Position numbers and translations under genes: made by a program. DNA of 64,000 bases from Hornefia butyriciproducens. GTDB taxonomy: Bacteria; Bacillota; Clostridia; Peptostreptococcales; Anaerovoracaceae. The first letter of the stretch is position 1. Each line of letters begins with the position of its first letter. The stretch lies in NCBI RefSeq assembly GCF_009695915.1, contig NZ_VUMZ01000010.1:1-64000 (forward strand), in the 5' to 3' direction. Positions 25,392 through 32,089 of the stretch are shown here, piece after piece. The notes beneath the pieces are model-generated. The model made no database searches and was not told where the DNA came from. It saw only the letters and a program-made list of their open reading frames with translations.

Positions 25392-25640
25392 TCAGTCTGA
25401 AATTTTAACATTCCTGATTTTCTTATATACGTCAAGATAGGCTTCTTTTTTATCTCCGTTATAAGTAACCTCAAAGTACATGCCGTCCGGAAGATCCGTG
25501 GAAAGCAGCGCCTTCCAGTTCTGCAATGTCTTGCAGAACCACACGACATAAACATCCTCTGCGGTTACTGCAGAAATCTCATCCTTGCCGGCCTGATCGT
25601 TATACAAGTTCGCGACAATCCGTTTTGCTTTTTCCTGCAT
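25392..25640 (-). CDS. DUF6275-like small protein
   Basis: 82 residues from the start at 25640 (MQEKAKRIV), chosen because GGAGG lies five bases before it; an ATG at 25652 overlaps that site. The block DVYVVWFCKTLQNWKALLST and the following MYFEVTYNGDKKEAYLDVYKK match what I recall of DUF6275 proteins, which occur mostly in phages and prophage-derived regions. Function is not known. It is alone, between two copies of the island hairpin. Confidence 0.65.
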   Translation of the reverse strand: MQEKAKRIVANLYNDQAGKDEISAVTAEDVYVVWFCKTLQNWKALLSTDLPDGMYFEVTYNGDKKEAYLDVYKKIRNVKISD

Positions 25641-25667
25641 TCTGTCCTCCATTTCTTTACATAAGAA

Positions 25668-25694
25668 TACCCCGCGGTGCCGCGAGGTATAAAA
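25668..25694 (-). repeat. Island hairpin repeat, copy 2
   Basis: ACCCCGCGGTGCCGCGAGGT with flanking TATAAAA; lies after the 25807-26181 gene on the minus strand. Confidence 0.75.
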
Positions 25695-25806
25695 CTCCTG
25701 ATATGTGTTTTAAATGAATAAGCAGCTTAGGCGGGACCGTCTTTTGTCGCCCGCCATTAGGGTGTTCGATTATGAAATCATCTTGTCCAGCATGTGCTTC
25801 TGATTT

Positions 25807-26181
25807 TTATAACTGTGCTTGTTCTGGCATATATTCTCTTATCGCCTTGAGAGCAAGCTTTGTTTCCGAACCCAGATATTTTTCAAATTGCACATTTCTA
25901 TAGTCATCACATAGTTCTTCAAGAGTAGTAAATTCTACAACTTCAGCTATGTTTGAATCTCCGGATGTTTCCATCTCCTCTAAGAATATGAACATACTTT
26001 GAACAATATCCTCTTTTTTTTTATCAATCGCACGGAACAATATTTTGTCGAAAACAAAACTAAAAAAAATATGCTGCCCAAGGCTCTCATCTATATCTCC
26101 CGCCCTTTTCTGCATTTCAAACTCTGTTTGAACTTCCGGGAATCTAGAGCATGCCTCAGATATCAAACTTTCAAATGTCAT
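25807..26181 (-). CDS. Island protein, possibly DUF7674/immunity-like
   Basis: 124 residues, acidic and mostly helical, no signal peptide. The block IAEVVEFTTLEELCDD resembles the DUF7674 family as I recall it, but this is weak. The ATG abuts the stop of the LSm-like gene upstream, so the two are cotranscribed and probably travel as one cassette. A role in immunity to a toxin is inferred from that context only. Confidence 0.5.
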   Translation of the reverse strand: MTFESLISEACSRFPEVQTEFEMQKRAGDIDESLGQHIFFSFVFDKILFRAIDKKKEDIVQSMFIFLEEMETSGDSNIAEVVEFTTLEELCDDYRNVQFEKYLGSETKLALKAIREYMPEQAQL

Positions 26182-26418
26182 TTACAACACCTCTTTTAAA
26201 GCTCTCAATTCTTTAAGTAAATATTTTCTTTCCTTTATTGTCATATCATCTACAGGAATTTCGATGATGCAGTCTGAATCTATCGGGTCAATATCAACAC
26301 AATCCTTTCCTATGTCTGAATCCTCCGCATCAAGAACCTCGAATATATACCCTGAAAATTGCTTTCCGTCTTTACAAGTCAAATCAACCTTTTTGCCTAA
26401 GTAGCCAATCATTTCCAT
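26182..26418 (-). CDS. LSm-like small immunity protein 1
   Basis: 78 residues. Small beta-barrel pattern: LGKKVDLTCKDGKQFSGYIF, an acidic turn with DSDIGKD, then IEIPVDDMTI. It shares that plan with the genes at 28496, 29287 and 30572. AAGGAGGAGG lies before the start, which falls inside the end of a toxin type 50 fragment, as expected for a toxin-immunity pair. Neutralisation of that toxin is inferred from the pairing. Confidence 0.65.
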   Translation of the reverse strand: MEMIGYLGKKVDLTCKDGKQFSGYIFEVLDAEDSDIGKDCVDIDPIDSDCIIEIPVDDMTIKERKYLLKELRALKEVL

Positions 26419-26660
26419 CTTTTTTCCTCCTCCTTATCCAATACTCCTTCTGATTCTCATACATTGGTACAATATGCGTGCCTGCCGCCGCATAATGAAT
26501 TTTGAAGCCTGTGGCTGGCACCTTCTTGCCTGTCCTATTATCGACAGCATAGCCTATTTTTTTATCGTTGTCTACTATCATTTCTGATGGTATCAGCTCC
26601 CCTTTTTTGTTTAATTTTAGTATACCCGTTCCATGGTATTTTTCAATAACTTAAACTTCC
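26384..26660 (-). pseudogene. Polymorphic toxin type 50 C-terminal fragment (copy 1)
   Basis: The frame holds GTGILKIKQKKGELIPSE, then KKIGYAVDNRTGKKVPATG and KIHYAAAGTHIVP, the hallmark end of toxin type 50 domains, plus a basic tail. Only about the last 90 residues remain; the frame meets a stop (TAA) at the edge of the IS4-type element, which has removed the 5' part. Overlaps the immunity gene by 35 bases. Confidence 0.7.
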
Positions 26661-27982
26661 CACATCAAAATGGGAACTGAACATTGAAAACTCAATACTT
26701 TAGCCGTGGCAAATAGCTTCAACTCCGCTGGATGGGTGTAACTGAGTGCTCGCTGCATGTATTCCGGCAGTCTGCTGTAGAAATCAGCGGCGAATACCTC
26801 AAGCTGTTCTTCTGTGACCCGAAACACCGACTTCACTGTCTGGAACATCGCTTCCACAAGGATCATCATGGACTGGTGGAAAGTGATATCCTCCAGTTCC
26901 GTCAGCATCACATAGAACAGTTCACCCAGCGCTCGTTGATCTTCATCCTGCCTCTGGAATACAGACAGGATCATGTATCGCACCATGGCGATGGCGACGT
27001 GAGCTGTCATCGCATCGTAGGAAAGCGAATTGCATTCCTTCTGCAGCCGCAGGTAGGACTTGCAGGTCTTGAAGAGGACCTCAATATCCCAGCGCTTGCC
27101 GTAGATCCGAATGATCTCTTCTTCGCTGAGATCCATGTCCGTGCAGATCAGAGCGATCCAGTCCTTGCGGTTGCTGCGGTTGCGGACATAGATCAGTCTG
27201 GCTGGGATCGGGTGCTCATTCGCGCCATCGTCCTTGCCCACAAGGATCTCCACCGACAGAAGGTAACGGCTGCGTCCTCTGCGCTTCTTCGACTGCTTGA
27301 AGATCTGCTTGGAATTCATGCGCCTGCCTTCGAATTCGTATGTGATCCTGAAACTCTTCTTCACCATTGCGATGGTGTCGAGGCCCATATCCTTGATCGC
27401 AACGATCTGGTGAGGATTCGCGAACCAGGTGTCGAACAGAACGTATTTTGCCTGGTGGCCAGCTTTCATCGCTGCATCAAGCAGTTCGAGCATGACATCG
27501 GTAGCCTTGCGCAATGCCATGGACCGACGCCTCCCGGCGATCGTTCGTCCATCTCCCAGCTCCATGACTCCAAGCTGATTGCTCTCCTTGTTGGAGGACA
27601 GGAGGCTGAAATTTATCGGAAGGAAGGAGTTGCCGTCAGACCAGCCAAGTGTCAGCAGGCGGAATCCCTTGCGGTATTTCATCTCTGTATGATCAAACAC
27701 TCTGGCGACCATGTCGGTCTTCTTGTAGCCGCTTCTGCTAAAGAGGGTGTCATCGATGATGAATACATCTTTGCGTTCCTCACTGGTCAAACGCTGCATG
27801 AAGTCGCCGACGACAGCTGCGGACAGGAGCATGGTGAACCGGAACCAGTTGGTCCTCACACTGTTGAGGAACCGGTAGTATGTGTTCTTACTGAAATCCT
27901 CACGGTAGGAATCCGCGCGGATCTGCATGTACATGCTCCTGGCATTGAAGACGTTGCCGATCATATAACGGAAGATCTTCAT
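26651..27982 (-). CDS. IS4-family DDE transposase
   Basis: 443 residues, apparently intact. First Asp in FIIDDTLFSRSG, second Asp in VLFDTWFANP, and the IS4 YREK-type signature YGKRWDIEVLFKTCK with its Glu and Lys. The last residues are coded inside the terminal repeat, and TAA lies on the very edge of the element. Start at 27982 with a weak, distant GGAAAGGG; about 265 bases of left-over element sequence lie before it. Confidence 0.88.
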   Translation of the reverse strand: MKIFRYMIGNVFNARSMYMQIRADSYREDFSKNTYYRFLNSVRTNWFRFTMLLSAAVVGDFMQRLTSEERKDVFIIDDTLFSRSGYKKTDMVARVFDHTEMKYRKGFRLLTLGWSDGNSFLPINFSLLSSNKESNQLGVMELGDGRTIAGRRRSMALRKATDVMLELLDAAMKAGHQAKYVLFDTWFANPHQIVAIKDMGLDTIAMVKKSFRITYEFEGRRMNSKQIFKQSKKRRGRSRYLLSVEILVGKDDGANEHPIPARLIYVRNRSNRKDWIALICTDMDLSEEEIIRIYGKRWDIEVLFKTCKSYLRLQKECNSLSYDAMTAHVAIAMVRYMILSVFQRQDEDQRALGELFYVMLTELEDITFHQSMMILVEAMFQTVKSVFRVTEEQLEVFAADFYSRLPEYMQRALSYTHPAELKLFATAKVLSFQCSVPILMWEV

Positions 27983-28250
27983 GACCGGGACACCCTTTCC
28001 TTGCTGGCGTTACACTTTCGAAGGAGCTTTCCGACATGGAAGATCGAGAGAAAATTCTCGATCACTGTGCAAAGCATCTGTCCATCGCGGTCGTTCTATG
28101 GTATGATAGTCATGGCATAAATCCTCCATAGGTATTTAGTTAGTTTGGTCACTTACATTATACCATTTTTCGGAGATCTATGCCTTTTTAATACGGCTAA
28201 ACTATTGAATTTTCAATGTTCTCACCCCTCTTGGGGTGCGGGAAGTTTGA
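26651..28250 (-). mobile_element. IS4-type insertion sequence
   Basis: About 1.6 kb, bounded by imperfect inverted ends: AAACTTCCCACA on the left and the complement of GCGGGAAGTTT on the right, with GAACATTGAAAA and TCAATA matching further in. One transposase gene inside. I see no target duplication at the two edges. Confidence 0.75.
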
Positions 28251-28252
28251 GT

Positions 28253-28352
28253 AATATATCCTTTTTTTCTTTCGCCAATCCCGTCCCAGTAAATGAAAAT
28301 TTTCTATGCTCCTATATTCGCGTTTGCATGACGGGCATATCTTTTTCATTGT
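28253..28352 (-). repeat. Direct repeat of a cassette start, copy 1
   Basis: Nearly identical to 29111-29222. On the minus strand it begins with ATG and codes MKKICPSCKREYRSIENFH, a CxxC zinc-ribbon start, followed by a frame break. Here the copy is cut by the right end of the IS4-type element. 28353-28495 shows nothing else. Confidence 0.7.
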
Positions 28353-28495
28353 GCTTTCCTCTCTTTTCCGCTTCAAACAAAAAGAGACCGACGATTGTCA
28401 ATCCCTTTAACAACTTACCTGATATAGAGAACTTACGGAAACGTATTATCCTTAATTCCTTTCTCATTAGAGTCTGATATCATACCTACGTTGAA

Positions 28496-28705
28496 TTATC
28501 CTATTTCAACAATTTTTTTTATATTGCTTTTCGTTACCGTATGAAGTCTCATTCTAATATTTGGATCCTCTATAGTGATTTGATCCTCTCCATTTTCAGA
28601 TTCATCTGCGTATGTCACATCAATAGGAACCCCTAAATATGATATTCCGTTTTTTAATTCAATTTTTACCAAATCGCTATCTAAATAATCACATAATCTT
28701 TTCAT
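28496..28705 (-). CDS. LSm-like small immunity protein 2
   Basis: 69 residues, same plan as the other three: LDSDLVKIELKNGISYLGVP, acidic ESENGED, closing SNIKKIVEIG. Just before it, in another frame, lies a toxin scrap reading HSKKGIHIVPVKST that ends in a TGA overlapping this ATG. So it is the immunity half of a decayed type 50 toxin cassette. Confidence 0.65.
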   Translation of the reverse strand: MKRLCDYLDSDLVKIELKNGISYLGVPIDVTYADESENGEDQITIEDPNIRMRLHTVTKSNIKKIVEIG

Positions 28706-28762
28706 GTGCTTTTTACCGGCACGATGTGTATCCCTTTCTTGGAATGAAATATTTTCATTCGC
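28702..28762 (-). pseudogene. Polymorphic toxin type 50 end (copy 2, scrap)
   Basis: About 19 residues (MKIFHSKKGIHIVPVKST) matching the HYSKKGTHIVP end of the family. Nothing of the domain upstream is readable in this frame. Confidence 0.55.
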
Positions 28763-28786
28763 CTCGTTTCATGCCATTCTCCTTTT

Positions 28787-29032
28787 TCAAAATGCTGCCC
28801 TATGATCTTCAATCATTGCATCCAAGTCTATGTCTAACCCAAATTCCTTAATATCAGCATCCTCTATTTCAAGATCATTTTTTAAACTGTCAAGCATCTC
28901 GTAATACGCCGCTTTTTTTCCTTCGTAGAACTCATCGTTTTTATTATTATTGACATCTTCGATTGCATCTTTTGCATTATCTATCAACCTATGGATCATG
29001 CGATTCATCGCTTCCTGACTTAACTCAAACAC
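28787..29032 (-). CDS. Small helical island protein, immunity-like
   Basis: 81 residues starting at GTG; acidic, mostly helical (AMNRMIHRLIDNAKDAIEDV). I do not recognise the family. Its start overlaps the stop of a basic, Lys/Glu-rich reading frame at 29030-29160 (YWGRIDERKKKGYIKHWKKE), which looks like the end of another toxin. The tight overlap suggests a toxin-immunity pair, by analogy with its neighbours. Confidence 0.5.
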   Translation of the reverse strand: MFELSQEAMNRMIHRLIDNAKDAIEDVNNNKNDEFYEGKKAAYYEMLDSLKNDLEIEDADIKEFGLDIDLDAMIEDHRAAF

Positions 29033-29160
29033 GTTTACCTCTCTTTCTCAATTCTTCCTCTTTGCGTTTTATGCTATCTTCAAAATTATTAATTTCCTTC
29101 TTCCAGTGTTTAATATATCCTTTTTTCTTCCTTTCGTCAATCCTGCCCCAGTAAATGAAA
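29030..29160 (-). pseudogene. End of an unidentified cassette protein
   Basis: Open frame of about 42 residues with basic helix (KHWKKEINNFEDSIKRKEEE) and no start; the only ATG nearby, at the CxxC zinc-ribbon start in the repeat at 29111-29222, is in another frame. Probably a decayed or frameshifted toxin. Confidence 0.4.
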
Positions 29161-29222
29161 ATTTTCTATGCTCCTATATTCGCGTTTGCATGACGGGCAT
29201 ATCTTTTTCATTGTGCTTTCTC
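29111..29222 (-). repeat. Direct repeat of a cassette start, copy 2
   Basis: Matches 28253-28352 over about 100 bases; codes MKKICPSCKREYRS in one frame on the minus strand. After this common start the two copies diverge. Confidence 0.7.
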
Positions 29223-29233
29223 CTTTATGGGTA

Positions 29234-29265
29234 TAATAAAACCCCGCGGTGCAGGGCATAAAATA
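29234..29265 (-). repeat. Island hairpin repeat, copy 3
   Basis: ATAAAACCCCGCGGTGC then AGGGCATAAAATAGC: same unit with the right arm damaged. Lies after the LSm-like gene 29287-29493. Confidence 0.65.
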
Positions 29266-29286
29266 GCGTCAGTCGAAGCAAGTGGA

Positions 29287-29493
29287 TTAATTTAATATTT
29301 CGATATTATCAATTTCACTTTGTCCTATTTCTAAGTAGTTCCCATCATCTGTCCAAAATGAAATGCCTGGTTCCGTTATTCCGCTTTCTTCTTCATCATC
29401 GATACTCTCGATATACCCATCGGTATACATGCCATCGGTAAAAGTGATGCGGACTTTTTCTTCAATATCGATGTATTTAATGATGTTAATCAT
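29287..29493 (-). CDS. LSm-like small immunity protein 3
   Basis: 68 residues: EEKVRITFTDGMYTDGYIES, acidic DDEEESG, then EIGQSEIDNIEILN. Same barrel-like plan as the other island copies. It starts inside the last codons of a toxin type 50 fragment (8-base overlap), the tightest pairing in the island, so it is the likely cognate immunity protein. Confidence 0.65.
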   Translation of the reverse strand: MINIIKYIDIEEKVRITFTDGMYTDGYIESIDDEEESGITEPGISFWTDDGNYLEIGQSEIDNIEILN

Positions 29494-29881
29494 AGTTACT
29501 CCCTTTTATCGGGACCAGATGTGATTCTCTTCTTCCATGATGAATAGCTGCCTTATTAGTTGAAACCCATTTCCCTTTTTGATAATATTCGCCAATAACT
29601 CTGTCACATGTTATCTGCTCAATATTTGTTGGACTTCCATCTTTCCTTATTTTTATTATACCAGTTCCACTCTGTTTTACAATGATTTCCTGTGATTCTT
29701 CCTTGTTTATTAATAGCCTGCTCTGCGGTCCATATCCTTTTCTCTCACGTTGCTCTTTGTATCTCTCATAATCTCTCGTTCCATTTCGGTGTTTGTCGTA
29801 TTGCTGCTGACTCAGCTTCAACGAGTATTCTCCGTTTGCAATCTTTTTTGTTATAGTACTGGCTGAAATTTGAGGGATTCA
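29486..29881 (-). pseudogene. Phage minor-capsid/toxin type 50 C-terminal fragment (copy 3)
   Basis: About 130 residues open from a stop at the IS256 remnant. It begins with ISASTITKKIANGEYSLKLS and QQQYDKHRNGTRDYERY, the linker seen in phage minor capsid proteins with a type 50 domain, then SGTGIIKIRKDG, VIGEYYQKGKWVSTNKAAIH and SHLVPIKGSNYD. The usual HIVP is SHLVP here. The catalytic domain looks nearly whole, but the N-terminal delivery part is gone. Confidence 0.7.
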
Positions 29882-29884
29882 CAA

Positions 29885-30502
29885 GTCAAGTCCAAATTTG
29901 TGTGTAAATTGCCTTTAGGTTCATTCTGGTCAGGAAACCTGTAAGAGGGAGGCCTGTTCCTCCGCAATCAGGTGGAGCCTGTTCCTTACATCTGATACAA
30001 GAAGTTTGCTGTATGTCTCCTTACTGAAGATGGACCTTCCAGCCTGACAGATACTGTTCTGCTCCAGCAGGACGGATCCAATCAGCCGGACCAGTGAGGC
30101 ATCATTCGGAAAGATCCCGATGGCTTTCGATTGCCGCTTCAGTTCCCTGTTCAGCCGCTCGATGTGGTTTGATGTGCGGAAGAACCGCCGCATCCCTTCT
30201 GGCAGCGTCATGACCGTCATGGCACTCTCGAATCCTTCGTCCAGACAAGCCATGGGAGATTCAGCGACATCTTGATAATCCCGGATGATCTTATCGCGGA
30301 GAGTCCGTGCCGCCTGAATGGTCTTCGCGTTGAACATCTCCTGAAGTTCCGCTCTGAGACCGGACTGATATTTCTGCGGAGCTTTGTCTGCGATGTTCTT
30401 TGAAAAATGGAACTGGCACCGCTGCCACGGTACGTCAGGAAATACTTCTCTTACTGCCTGAATGATACCTTCATGCGCATCCGATGTGATCATCATGAGC
30501 CC
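29885..30502 (-). pseudogene. IS256-family transposase, 3' remnant
   Basis: About 190 residues of the C-terminal half: ITSDAHEGIIQAVREVFP, WQRCQFHFSKNI, FRTSNHIERLNRELKRQ, with the third catalytic Glu in HIERLN. The N-terminal half, with the first catalytic Asp, is missing. A likely element end (AAGTCCAAATTTGTGTGTAA) lies at about 29886-29915. Not expected to move by itself. Confidence 0.8.
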
Positions 30503-30510
30503 GCACAATG

Positions 30511-30550
30511 TATAATAAAACCCCACGTTGCCGTGAGGTATGAAATAGCA
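30511..30550 (-). repeat. Island hairpin repeat, copy 4
   Basis: TATAATAAAACCCC then ACGTTGCCGTGAGGTATGAAA. On the minus strand the hairpin is followed by GGGGTTTTATTAT, an intrinsic terminator shape, just after the LSm-like gene 30572-30772. Confidence 0.75.
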
Positions 30551-30571
30551 CCGGATGTAACCGGTGCGTTA

Positions 30572-30772
30572 TCATACATTAATAGATTTGATTTCTTCTT
30601 CGGAGATAGTGAGTTCTCCAAAATCCTTCTTGTTTTCTACAATGATATCAATCCACCAATGACCATCTTCTGAATCTTCAGGAGACTCGTAAGAAACCGC
30701 CTTCCCGATCCATAAAATATCATCTATGTCGGTTATTTCTAACTTTTTTCCAAAATACTGATCGAGCCTCAT
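30572..30772 (-). CDS. LSm-like small immunity protein 4
   Basis: 66 residues from 30772 (MRLDQYFGKKLEITDID), chosen for the strong AAGGAGGG before it; a longer frame opens at 30889 behind GAGGAG. Pattern as in the other copies: acidic ESPEDSEDG turn, IDIIV strand, EEEIKSINV end. In another frame the bases just upstream read RTHIVPTRREEK and stop at this ATG, so a fourth decayed toxin type 50 end precedes it. Confidence 0.6.
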   Translation of the reverse strand: MRLDQYFGKKLEITDIDDILWIGKAVSYESPEDSEDGHWWIDIIVENKKDFGELTISEEEIKSINV

Positions 30773-30889
30773 TTCTCTTCCCTCCTTGTAGGAACTATAT
30801 GTGTCCTTCATCAGTTCTATATCCGCGATTCCGTATAGATCGATGTCGTTTTCTTCCATGCACTGCTTCAGTTTATCTGTTATATTCAT
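30772..30889 (-). pseudogene. Toxin type 50 end (copy 4), frameshifted
   Basis: The frame from 30889 (MNITDKLKQCMEEND) runs into the immunity gene, but the bases before it carry THIVPTRREEK in a different frame. This suggests one frameshift near 30815 in an old toxin end. Confidence 0.4.
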
Positions 30890-30918
30890 CGTCCAATTCT
30901 CCTCGCAGTCACAAAACT

Positions 30919-31698
30919 TTATCTCTCTCCGAACACAAAGCCTGTCATCGCCATGGAGCCGAGGCTGCAGACGTTATTGAATATCCGGGCGCTGTCGCCG
31001 TCCGCCGCGCCGAGGCAGTATATCAGCGGAAGAAAATGCTCCGGCGTCGGAACTGCATAGGCCGCTTCCGGACCGGACTCATAATTCACGACCTTATCGG
31101 TTTCCCCTGCCAGAACCGCGTCGGCGATATACCGATTGAAGGCCTCCGCCTGCCCTGTTCCGCCGGGATTATCCCAGTCGACAAGGCGAAGGTTGTGAAC
31201 CACGTTTCCGCTTCCGAAAATCAGATAACCCTCTTCCCGCAGCGCGGCAAGCTTTCTGCCGATTTCCAGCGCGTCCGCAGCGGTTCCCGTGCTGTCCACA
31301 GAAAGCTGCACCACCGGTATATCCGCCTTCGGAAACATATGAACCAAAATCGACCAGGTGCCATGATCGATTCCCCATTCATCATTTACCGCGACCCTGC
31401 TGCCGAGCAGCGCCAGCACCCGGTCAGACAGTTTTTCACATCCGGATACGGGATAGCGTACCTGATACAGTTCCTCCGGAAAACCATACATGTCATAGAT
31501 CTGTCTCGGATTTTCGGCAGTCTGCACGAAGGTTCCCCTCGTGTACCAGTGCGCGGAAACAGACAGTATCGCTTGCGGCCGGCCGTACTCCTTCAGAATC
31601 CGCTCCCCTGTACGACCTATTTCCTCCGTCAGTGCATCCCTGTGGAGGGCAATCATCGGATCTCCGTGCCCGGAGAACACTACAGGCATTTTATTCAT
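30919..31698 (-). CDS. YgiD-like class III extradiol dioxygenase
   Basis: 259 residues from 31698 (MNKMPVVFSGHGDPM), preceded by GGAGATGATTGT. Metal-binding blocks VFSGHGDPM, SVSAHWYTRGTF and NDEWGIDHGTWSILVHMFP, then SGNVVHNLRLVDW, match the DODA/YgiD family of LigB-fold enzymes that open catechol rings; E. coli YgiD is a 4,5-DOPA dioxygenase. Its use in an anaerobe is unclear. It stands alone behind a strong promoter and borders the island on its right side. Confidence 0.88.
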   Translation of the reverse strand: MNKMPVVFSGHGDPMIALHRDALTEEIGRTGERILKEYGRPQAILSVSAHWYTRGTFVQTAENPRQIYDMYGFPEELYQVRYPVSGCEKLSDRVLALLGSRVAVNDEWGIDHGTWSILVHMFPKADIPVVQLSVDSTGTAADALEIGRKLAALREEGYLIFGSGNVVHNLRLVDWDNPGGTGQAEAFNRYIADAVLAGETDKVVNYESGPEAAYAVPTPEHFLPLIYCLGAADGDSARIFNNVCSLGSMAMTGFVFGER

Positions 31699-31759
31699 AC
31701 AATCATCTCCTTTAATAAGCAGGACAGGACGAACCGCCCCGGCTCTTTTTTCTGCTTTG

Positions 31760-31788
31760 ATTATAGGTGCGTCACGGTGAATCGTCAA
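31760..31788 (-). promoter_or_regulatory. Promoter of the YgiD-like gene
   Basis: On the minus strand TTGACG (31783-31788), 17 bases, TATAAT (31760-31765). 31789-31911 shows nothing else. Confidence 0.8.
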
Positions 31789-31911
31789 GCCCGGCGAGGC
31801 CCGGAGGCGGTCGGCGTCCCGCGGGTTGCAGGCCGGTTACCGGAGTCTTCTGCGCGTACAAAATTTAACGGGTGGCCGGCAGAGCCGGCGCCTTCCTTTT
31901 TAACAATAAGA

Positions 31912-31976
31912 AACTTGCCGCACGGAGCGTCGGGAATCAGTTTTCACTGACCTCGTGTGCTTCGTGCGGCAGGTTT
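31912..31976 (-). terminator. Terminator after the large repeat protein
   Basis: Long stem AACTTGCCGCACGGAGC with GCTTCGTGCGGCAGGTT and an inner CAGTTTTCACTG. On the minus strand TTTCTTATTGTT follows. It may also work on the plus strand, where TTTTCC follows. 31977-32089 is GC-rich without a gene. Confidence 0.65.
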
Positions 31977-32089
31977 TCCGCGGCAGCTTCTGCGCTGCCC
32001 TCTGGTTCACCGCGTCCTGTTCGTGTCGGGGGACAGAGGAGCGGACGCGGTGAGTTGAAGGTTGTGTGTTATGACTTTATTCAAACGGT

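Noticed and set aside
26732-28120. 462-residue plus-strand open frame over the transposase
   Set aside because: Antisense to a transposase with intact catalytic residues and signature; no start site support.
24961-30900. Complete prophage or integrative element bounded by a tRNA-Arg repeat
   Set aside because: No integrase, no second copy of the tRNA 3' end near 30900 and only fragments of phage-type genes; I call it a degraded island.
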